Origin: Methylobacterium sp. E-065
GTDB lineage: Bacteria > Pseudomonadota > Alphaproteobacteria > Rhizobiales > Beijerinckiaceae
Length of the DNA stretch: 47,566 nucleotides
Direction: 5' to 3'
Assembly: GCF_022829605.1 (NCBI RefSeq)
Contig: NZ_JAKSYD010000290.1
Location: forward strand, 1 to 47,566
The stretch's first letter is position 1; each line of letters starts with the position of its first letter. Below are positions 41,950 through 47,566 of this stretch, piece by piece. The notes beneath the pieces were generated by a model. The model had not been told where the DNA came from. It worked only from the letters and a program-made list of their open reading frames with translations, and made no database searches. A program made the translations under genes and the position numbers.

Positions 41950-43106
41950 CCGATCCCGACATCCTGATCGTCGGCGGCGGCCTGCACGGGCTATCGGCTG
42001 CCCTGCATCTGGCCCGGGCCGGCCGACGCGTGCGCGTGCTGGAGGCCCGGCAGGTCGGCGCCCAGGCCTCGGGCTATTCCGCTGGTGGCGTGCGCACCCT
42101 GGGCCGCCATCCCGCCGAGGTACCGCTCGCCCTGGAGGCGATCGAGCGCTGGCACGACATCGCCAAGCTCGTCGGCGACGATTGCGGCTTCCGCCCCGTC
42201 GGGCAGGTCCGGGTGGCCGAAACCGAGGCCGAACTCGCGCAGCTGGCCAAGCGCGTCGAGCGCCTGCGTGCCGCCGGCTGGACGCACGAGGCGCTGGCGG
42301 ATGCCGAGACGGTGCGCCGGCTGCTCCCGGCGGTCGCCCCGCACGTGGTCGGCGGCATCGTCGCCCGCCGTGACGGCTTCGCGTCGCCCTTGCGCACGAC
42401 CCGTGCCTTCGGCCGCGCCGCCATGGCCGCCGGTGCCACGGTGATCGAGGGCGCCCATGTTGCCTCGGTGGAGCGCCGGGCCGGCCTCTGGCGCCTCCGG
42501 ACAGATGGGGGCGAGACCCATGCCGCGCCGCGCCTGCTCAACGCCGCGGGCGCCTGGGGCGGTCGCATTGCCCGTGCGGCCGGAGAGTCGATCCCGCTTG
42601 GCTTCAACGCCTTTCAGATGCTGCTCACCGACGCGCTGCCGCCACTCCTGACGCCCGTGGTGGGGGCGGCCGGGCGGCCCCTGTCGTTCAAGCAGTCCGA
42701 CAGCGGCCACGTGATGATCGGCGGCGGCCACAAGGGACAAGCCGACCTCGACACCGGAGAGATCCGCCTCGACGTCCCGCGGCTCGCCTATTCGGCCCGC
42801 ACGGCGCTCGATCTGTTCCCGGCCCTGCGCGGGGCGCGGATCGTCCACGCCTGGGCCGGCATCGAGGGTGTCACGCCGGACGAACTGCCGGTGATCGGCC
42901 GATCCGCCGTGGCGGACGGGCTGGTCCATGCTTTCGGCTTCTCCGGGCACGGCTTCGCGCTCGCGCCCATCGTCGGTGCGGTCGTCGCCAGCCTGCTGCT
43001 CGACGGACCGGAAGCGCACGCCCTCGCGGCGTTCGCGCCGGACCGCTTCACCCTCGGCGGCCCCGCCCCCGAGACCCGCTCGGCCCTGCTTCAGCCGGCC
43101 GGTTGA
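41946..43106 (+). CDS. FAD-dependent oxidoreductase, DAO family (second copy)
   Basis: 386 residues. FAD motif PDILIVGGGLHGLSAALHLARAGRRVRVLE is at the N-terminus, followed by GAQASGYSAGGVRTLGRHPAEVPLA, the region where sarcosine-oxidase-like proteins have SSRNAG. The C-terminal HAWAGIEGVTPDELPVIG and AFGFSGHGFALAPIVG complete the FAD site. It resembles HcnC, OoxB and sarcosine oxidase beta. It is not a close duplicate of the DAO protein at 38501, so two substrates or two steps are likely. It overlaps the short flavoprotein gene. Confidence 0.93.
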   Translation: MTDPDILIVGGGLHGLSAALHLARAGRRVRVLEARQVGAQASGYSAGGVRTLGRHPAEVPLALEAIERWHDIAKLVGDDCGFRPVGQVRVAETEAELAQLAKRVERLRAAGWTHEALADAETVRRLLPAVAPHVVGGIVARRDGFASPLRTTRAFGRAAMAAGATVIEGAHVASVERRAGLWRLRTDGGETHAAPRLLNAAGAWGGRIARAAGESIPLGFNAFQMLLTDALPPLLTPVVGAAGRPLSFKQSDSGHVMIGGGHKGQADLDTGEIRLDVPRLAYSARTALDLFPALRGARIVHAWAGIEGVTPDELPVIGRSAVADGLVHAFGFSGHGFALAPIVGAVVASLLLDGPEAHALAAFAPDRFTLGGPAPETRSALLQPAG

Positions 43107-43132
43107 TGCGACCCAGACAAGGATTTGTTTCG

Positions 43133-43477
43133 ATGATCGAACGCCATATCCGCACGCCCATCATGCACCGCGTGGTGGAGCATGGTGGCGTCCTCTACTT
43201 CGGCGGCCTCGTGGCGGAGGATCGCTCCGCGCCGATGCGGGGCCAGACCGAGCAGATCCTGGCGCGGATCGACGCGCTGCTCGCCGAAGTGGGCAGCGAC
43301 CGGAGCAAGATCCTGACGGCGACGCTCTACATCACCGACATGGCACTCAAGGACGAGATGAACGCCGCCTGGACGGCCTGGTTCAGCCCCGAGACCCTGC
43401 CGAGCCGCTCCACCATCGGCGTCGCCGAACTGGGACCCAATGTCCTGATCGAGGCCGTGATCACCGCGGCGAAATGA
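43133..43477 (+). CDS. RidA-family enamine/imine deaminase
   Basis: 114 residues of the YjgF/YER057c/UK114 family. The conserved arginine is R92 (PSRSTIGV) and the acidic partner E107 (VLIEAVI). RidA proteins hydrolyse reactive imines released by amino-acid oxidising enzymes, giving keto acid and ammonia. That fits its place directly behind the DAO and HcnB-like genes, 26 bases after the last one. An in-frame ATG ten codons earlier overlaps the upstream gene; I prefer 43133, which is preceded by AAGGA and begins the conserved fold. Confidence 0.92.
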   Translation: MIERHIRTPIMHRVVEHGGVLYFGGLVAEDRSAPMRGQTEQILARIDALLAEVGSDRSKILTATLYITDMALKDEMNAAWTAWFSPETLPSRSTIGVAELGPNVLIEAVITAAK

Positions 43478-43531
43478 GCGTCGGTTGAGCGGCAGGGCTC
43501 GGCTGCGGCGCCACCGATCGCCTGATGAGAG

Positions 43532-43562
43532 CGGCCGGTGTCGCCGGGGCGCGGACCGGCCG
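43532..43562. terminator. Hairpin between converging genes
   Basis: Perfect 8-bp arms CGGCCGGT and ACCGGCCG, loop of 15 bases. It lies 54 bases after the ridA stop and just beyond the stop of the converging small gene, so it could end both transcripts. Confidence 0.5.
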
Positions 43563-43568
43563 GACGTA

Positions 43569-43772
43569 TCACTTTCTGTTCTTGATCAGGCTGTCGACGT
43601 TCTTGTCGGCCTCCTTGTTCTCCTTCCGCTGTGCGGCGATGGTGTGCTTCGTATCCTTCATCGACATCTCATCCCGCTTGCCCTGCGGCATCTCGTTCGG
43701 TGCCGCCATGGCGGGGACGGTGGCCAGGAGAAAGGCCGTACACAAGGCGGCGCTCACCGTTGTCTTGATCAT
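43569..43772 (-). CDS. Small exported hypothetical protein
   Basis: 67 residues with a clear signal peptide of about 23 residues (TTVSAALCTAFLLATVPAMA, then APNEM). The mature part is short, very charged and lysine-rich (PQGKRDEMSMKDTKHTIAAQRKENKEADKNVDSLIKNRK), probably helical. I know no family name. A GGAGG lies upstream of the ATG. It lies downstream of yfdX on the same strand, after a hairpin, so it is likely transcribed separately. It might be a periplasmic stress protein, judging only by its neighbour. Confidence 0.75.
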   Translation of the reverse strand: MIKTTVSAALCTAFLLATVPAMAAPNEMPQGKRDEMSMKDTKHTIAAQRKENKEADKNVDSLIKNRK

Positions 43773-43837
43773 GATTGGCCTCCACTGATTTGGCTTGGCG
43801 CGAAGTCTTGACGATATCGTCCGTCCGATCAGTCTGG

Positions 43838-43861
43838 GTGGCCGGGACTGCTCCCGACCAC
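43838..43861 (-). terminator. Terminator-like hairpin after yfdX
   Basis: GTGG, mismatch, CGGGA, loop CTGC, TCCCG, mismatch, CCAC. It begins 12 bases beyond the yfdX stop, a good place for a terminator. There is no U-tract. Confidence 0.5.
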
Positions 43862-43872
43862 TCAGCCGTCGA

Positions 43873-44658
43873 TTACTTGCCGGCCTTGGCGCCTGAGGCC
43901 GTGCCGGTCGCCATCGGCGACGCGGTGTTCGCCGTTGCGGCCTTGCCCTTCTGCGGCAGGGCGACCGCGTCGATCATGTCGAAGCGCATCCCGTCCTGGG
44001 CGGTCTTCAGCACCGCGTTGGCCTCGTAATACTTGCCCTGTCCGATCAGCGTCGCGGCCTGATCGACGTCGGCGATGGTCTTGTCGAGTGGCAGCACCGC
44101 CATCGTGAAGTTCACGTCGACATGGGCGAGCTTGAGCTTCTCGATCGCGCCGTTCTGGTCGCCGTGGGCGAGGTTCTTGTTCGCCTCGGTCACGGCCGAG
44201 GCCTTCTCGGGGGTGGCCACGAAGTCGTCGCCGAGCGTCAGCTGCGCGTCCACCGGAACCCAGGCAACCTGCTCCTTGGACGGCTTCGCGTCGGTCGTCG
44301 CGGGCTGGGCGGTCGCGGCAGGGGTCATCGCCTTGTGGCCGGCCATGTCGGCGGGTGTCTTGAGCTCGGCCTCGGCCTTGGTGAACACGGCATCATCGGT
44401 CTTGGCCTTCGTGAAGGCCGCCTGTGTCTTGCCGATCAGAGCCTTGGCCTGAGCGGGAGCCGCCTCGAAGATGGCGAGACGCGTGAGTTGAAGATCACGG
44501 AACGCCTGTGCGCCATCCTTCGACAGCTTGCCCACATCCTTGTCGATCGCCGTCTGCTGCGCGGCGGGCTGCTGAGCAGCCTGTTCCGCGGCGAAAGCGG
44601 TCCCGCCGAGGATGGTGGTGAGCACGAGCGCCGCAGCCATGGATTTGCGATAAGCCAT
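43873..44658 (-). CDS. YfdX family protein
   Basis: 261 residues with a signal peptide (AAALVLTTILGGTAFA). The body matches YfdX: AIDKDVGKLSKDGAQAFRDLQLTRLAIFEAAPAQAKALIGKTQAAFTKAK, later VPVDAQLTLGDDFV and NFTMAVLPLDKTIADVDQAATLIGQGKYYEANAVLKTAQDGMRF. YfdX proteins are periplasmic and in enterobacteria belong to an acid-resistance regulon. The ATG at 44658 has GGAG upstream; a start ten codons earlier is possible. The C-terminus (KAATANTASPMATGTASGAKAGK) is a loose low-complexity tail. It may be controlled by the two-component system that follows on the same strand. Confidence 0.9.
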   Translation of the reverse strand: MAYRKSMAAALVLTTILGGTAFAAEQAAQQPAAQQTAIDKDVGKLSKDGAQAFRDLQLTRLAIFEAAPAQAKALIGKTQAAFTKAKTDDAVFTKAEAELKTPADMAGHKAMTPAATAQPATTDAKPSKEQVAWVPVDAQLTLGDDFVATPEKASAVTEANKNLAHGDQNGAIEKLKLAHVDVNFTMAVLPLDKTIADVDQAATLIGQGKYYEANAVLKTAQDGMRFDMIDAVALPQKGKAATANTASPMATGTASGAKAGK

Positions 44659-44889
44659 TGTGATAACTCCATCTGAGCGCTTGAACAAAGACCTTTTTAT
44701 GTATCGGCCTCGTTCTTCGCGTGTTCATATAATATTCATCGGCCGTGTTGGTCGCATGTCCACTGGATTAAAATTCGGACATGTCGGTGCTGGCGCCCCG
44801 TAAAGAGTGGGAATGGCGATGTCACAGTCTCGCGATCGGTGCCGGATGCCCGCTGAACTTCCATCGGATCTCTTCGGCCAGGACCCGCC
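44659..44889. other. Intergenic region upstream of yfdX
   Basis: 231 bases holding the yfdX promoter; it is AT-richer around 44690-44735, as promoters often are. No clear boxes or operator were assigned, and there is no gene. Confidence 0.45.
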
Positions 44890-46254
44890 TCAGGTGGCCG
44901 CTGCGGCGGGAAACATCAGGTCGAAGCGACAACCCCCGGTCGCGGCGGGGTGGACGCTCACGCTCGCGGCGTGGAGCTTGGCGATCGCGGCCACCAAGCT
45001 CAGTCCGAGGCCGTTGCCCTGGGTCTGGCGGGCCACCTCCGAGCGGTAGAAGCGCTGGAAGATCTTGTCGCGCTCCGTCGCGGGCAGGCCCGGTCCCGTA
45101 TCCTCGACGGCGAGGCTGACCGCGCCGCCCAGGTGGGTCAGGCGCACGGACACGGCCCCGCCCTGCGGCGTGAACTTCAGGGCGTTGTCGAGGAGGTTCG
45201 ACAGGGCCTCGAAGCACAGGTCTCGGTCGCCCCGGATGGTGGGAAGCCCGTCCGCGACCGCGAGGGTGAGGCGCACACCCTTCTCCTCGGCCGACGGCTC
45301 GAAGAGGTCCACCGCCGCCGCCGCCAATTCGCCGAGATCGACCGGTGCGAAGGCGGTCCGGCGTCCCTCTTCCATCGCACCGATCCGCAGCACCGCCGTG
45401 ACCATGGCGAGCGTCTGGTCGATCCAGGCGAGGCCCTGATCGATCGTCTCGTGGAACTCCGCCACCGTCCGGGCCTGGGTCCGGCTGCGTTCCAGCCGGG
45501 CGCGCAGCCGGGTCAACGGCGTGCGCAGATCGTGGGCGACCGCGTCGCCGACGCTGCGGACCTCGCCCATCAGGTGCTCGATCTCGTCGAGCATCCGGTT
45601 CACGTTCGCGGCCAGCCGGTCGAACTCGTCGCCCCGGGTGCCGACCGGCAGGCGCCGGCGCAGGTCGCCGCGCATCACCTCGGCCAAAGCCGCCTCGGTG
45701 GCGGCCAGCCGCCGGCGGCCCCTCCGCGCCAGCAGGAGTCCGCCGAGCCCCGATAGAGCCAGCGTCGGCACCAATCCGAGTCCGAGCGCCCGCAGGGTCG
45801 TCCCCCGCACGCGGTCGATCTCGTCGGAATCGTGGGCGATCACCACGGTGCTGCCGTCGGGCAGCGGCAGGGCGGCCGCCCAGATCTCGTCGCCGAGCCG
45901 GCGCCCCGCGACCTGCACGACGGCGCTCACGCGATCGGCGTCCCCGTCGCGGGCGAGTTGATCGGGGATCGCGTCGAGGTTGCCGGCGCGGCGCGCGCCA
46001 TCGGGACCGAACAGGCCGCCGTAGTGATTGGCGTGCAGGTCCATGGCGGTCCAGGTGTCGACCCGCAAAGCCGCGGAGGCGGGATCGGCGGCGACGGCGC
46101 GGACTTCGAGCTGCAGCGTCTCGGCCAGTTCCTCGCGCAGGTAGGCGGCCGTCTGCCAGTAGATGAAGGCAAACATCGTCAGCGCGAGCAGCACCGACCA
46201 GAGGGCGATCCCCAGCGCCCAGCGCAGGGTGGTGGAGCGCAGGAACTCAGTCAT
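44890..46254 (-). CDS. Sensor histidine kinase of an OmpR-type two-component system
   Basis: 454 residues from the ATG at 46254. Two membrane helices (about 11-35 and 152-176) enclose a periplasmic sensor of about 115 residues. A HAMP domain follows (about 180-235). The HisKA box is SVGDAVAHDLRTPLTRL with H241, and the ATPase boxes are NLLDNALKF, DTGPGLP and GNGLGLSLV. It should sense a periplasmic or membrane signal and phosphorylate the response regulator at 46247. It starts 8 bases inside the regulator gene's 3' end, so the pair is translationally coupled. The signal is unknown. Confidence 0.94.
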   Translation of the reverse strand: MTEFLRSTTLRWALGIALWSVLLALTMFAFIYWQTAAYLREELAETLQLEVRAVAADPASAALRVDTWTAMDLHANHYGGLFGPDGARRAGNLDAIPDQLARDGDADRVSAVVQVAGRRLGDEIWAAALPLPDGSTVVIAHDSDEIDRVRGTTLRALGLGLVPTLALSGLGGLLLARRGRRRLAATEAALAEVMRGDLRRRLPVGTRGDEFDRLAANVNRMLDEIEHLMGEVRSVGDAVAHDLRTPLTRLRARLERSRTQARTVAEFHETIDQGLAWIDQTLAMVTAVLRIGAMEEGRRTAFAPVDLGELAAAAVDLFEPSAEEKGVRLTLAVADGLPTIRGDRDLCFEALSNLLDNALKFTPQGGAVSVRLTHLGGAVSLAVEDTGPGLPATERDKIFQRFYRSEVARQTQGNGLGLSLVAAIAKLHAASVSVHPAATGGCRFDLMFPAAAAT

Positions 46255-46924
46255 CGGGCGTGAAGGTGAAGCCGAGGCCACGCACGTTCTGGATCAGGGG
46301 TGGTCCTCCGCAGGCCTCGAGCTTCCGGCGCAGACGCCCGAGATGCACGTCGATCAGGTTCGACTTGGGAGTGAATCGGTAGTTCCAGACCTCCTCGAAC
46401 AGCATCGCCCGGGTGACGATCTGGCCGGGCGCGCGCATCAGATAGGCGAGGAGCTTAAGTTCGCGCGGCAGCAATTCGAGATTGCGCGCGCCGCGCCGGC
46501 CGGTCCCCGCGATCAGGTCGATCTCCAGGCTGCCGACGCGCAGCAGGGTCTCGCGGCTGTCCACCGGACGCCGGAGCAGAGCCTCGATCCGGGCGGCGAG
46601 TTCCCCCAGGGCGAAGGGCTTGGCGAGGTAGTCGTCTCCGCCCGCCCGCAGGCCGCGAATCCGCTCGTCTACGTCGCCCAGCGCGCTCAGCACCAGCGCG
46701 GGGGTCCGGTCCCCGTCCCGGCGGAGATCCTGCAGGACGCTGAGCCCGTCCTGGCCGGGCAGCATCCGGTCGAGGATGATCGCGCCCCAGGTGCCGCCCC
46801 GGGCCGTCCGGGCGCCGTCGGGCCCGGTCGCCGCCCAGGTGACCGCATGACCGCGCCCGCGCAGGTCGTCGAGCACGACGGCTGCCGTCTCCGCGTCATC
46901 CTCGATCAGCAGCACCCTCGCCAC
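46247..46924 (-). CDS. OmpR/PhoB-family response regulator
   Basis: 225 residues from a GTG at 46924, with GGAGG upstream. The receiver has the acidic pair E8-D9-D10, phosphoacceptor D52 (IILDRMLPGQDG) and K102 (YLAKPFALGEL). The C-terminal winged helix has NLELLPRELKLLAYLMRAPGQIVTRAMLFEEVWNY and LIDVHLGRLRRKL, as in QseB/PhoP-like regulators. It would bind DNA as a dimer after phosphorylation by the kinase encoded next. yfdX is a nearby candidate target. Confidence 0.95.
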   Translation of the reverse strand: MARVLLIEDDAETAAVVLDDLRGRGHAVTWAATGPDGARTARGGTWGAIILDRMLPGQDGLSVLQDLRRDGDRTPALVLSALGDVDERIRGLRAGGDDYLAKPFALGELAARIEALLRRPVDSRETLLRVGSLEIDLIAGTGRRGARNLELLPRELKLLAYLMRAPGQIVTRAMLFEEVWNYRFTPKSNLIDVHLGRLRRKLEACGGPPLIQNVRGLGFTFTPDD

Positions 46925-47106
46925 GCCCGCACCTCCGGCCAGTTTCCTGTGTGCCGCATTTCGGTTCGTTGGTCCCGGCGCGGTCCGAGTGTGAACCCGA
47001 ATTTAGTGGCGCGGCATCGGCTTCGCCAAACTTATTAGAATGACTCTAGTGCGTACCGGCGCCGGTTTCACGGACCCATTTGTTTGACCGGATTGCCGCG
47101 ATGCAG
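46925..47106. other. Intergenic region upstream of the response regulator
   Basis: 182 bases carrying the two-component operon promoter; nothing specific was assigned. It ends where the inverted repeat begins. Confidence 0.4.
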
Positions 47107-47566
47107 ACCCCGCCCCGCCGAATGCGTGCGCCCCGATGGGCTCGCTGTGCGGATCCAGGCCTCGCCGTTCGAGGGGAAGAGCTGAGAATTCCGCAACCCT
47201 CTCTCGCATCCTCGCCGGATCCAGAGGTCGCGGCCGCCGCTGCGGCGGCAGGATGGCGCGCGGGTCCCCTCTCCCGATCCGGAGAGGGGCAGGGTGAGGG
47301 TCGAGAACGTTCAGGAAAAGGCTCGTTCTTCACGCGCGGTCTTGGCGCGCTCGGTTCTGACGCTTCTCATCCCTCACCCCGACCCACTCCCGCACGGGAG
47401 AGGGGGCCTGTCGCGCTCTCCCGCCGGCTTCAGCGGCGGCCGCGACCTCTGGATCCGGCGAGGATGCGAGAGAGGGTTGCGGAATTCTCAGCTCTTCCCC
47501 TCGAACGGCGAGGCCTGGATCCGCACAGCGAGCCCATCGGGGCGCACGCATTCGGCGGGGCGGGGT
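47107..47566. repeat. Perfect 136-bp inverted repeat with structured 188-base loop, at the window end
   Basis: Bases 47107-47242 are the exact reverse complement of 47431-47566, as far as I can check by eye. The loop holds further inverted repeats: CCCCTCTCC/GGAGAGGGG (47266-47289), CTCCCG/CGGGAG (47387-47400) and GGGTGAGGG near 47292 with CCCTCACCC near 47371. The right arm runs to the last base of the window, so it may continue. There is no gene here; the open frames are shadows of the repeat. Confidence 0.85.

Noticed and set aside
38501..43106. Hydrogen cyanide synthase operon (HcnABC)
   Set aside because: The subunit types match, but so do opine and D-hydroxyproline dehydrogenases; the importer and RidA favour amino-acid catabolism.
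47046..47551. Short frames in the terminal inverted repeat
   Set aside because: They are mirror readings of the same repeat, with no start signals and biased composition.

Overview
The window is GC-rich, densely coded alphaproteobacterial DNA. An OFA-type MFS carrier, two Liv-type and one Pot-type ABC importer, LOV/KaiC/HWE-kinase signalling, a GCG-CRPN small secreted protein and YfdX together suggest Methylobacterium/Methylorubrum or a near relative. That assignment is inference from gene content; no rRNA or tRNA was recognised.

Left part (1-15487, almost all minus strand). A cut-off family-5 substrate-binding protein, a Liv-type binding protein and an OFA-family carrier come first. Then a tightly overlapping catabolic operon runs leftward from about 15414 to 3838: metal amidohydrolase, alpha/beta hydrolase, three-part molybdenum hydroxylase (its small subunit fused to a CoxG-like domain), Liv-type binding protein, LivH-LivM-LivG-LivF and a Rieske ferredoxin. 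A divergent MarR regulator (15535-16053) faces it across a 30-bp imperfect palindrome that is a good operator candidate. I infer uptake, hydroxylation and ring or amide hydrolysis of an N-heterocyclic or amide-bearing compound of unknown identity.

Middle (16054-27480). A nitrite assimilation operon (unknown protein, NirB, NirD, DUF6522-like protein) is followed by an accessory region. This region holds an AT-rich orphan gene, a 182-bp MITE-like element with a 4-bp target duplication, a LysR/SDR/DUF427 group, an SDR fragment and a LysR fragment joined at one deletion junction, and a tyrosine recombinase.

Signalling block (27481-33591). A LOV-PAS-PAS hybrid histidine kinase is divergent from a two-domain KaiC-like ATPase, which overlaps an HWE-type histidine kinase. 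A tryptophan/histidine-rich secreted protein follows.

Right part (33640-47566). A LysR regulator is divergent from a nine-gene overlapping operon plus RidA: Pot-type ABC importer, two DAO-family flavoproteins, a [2Fe-2S] protein, an HcnB-like flavoprotein and a shortened flavoprotein. This looks like import and oxidative deamination of an amine, opine or unusual amino acid, with RidA clearing the imine. Next come a small exported protein, YfdX and an OmpR-type two-component system. The window ends in a perfect 136-bp inverted repeat.

A dispersed hairpin element with apparently compensating base changes occurs at 3671, 16108 and 20942.
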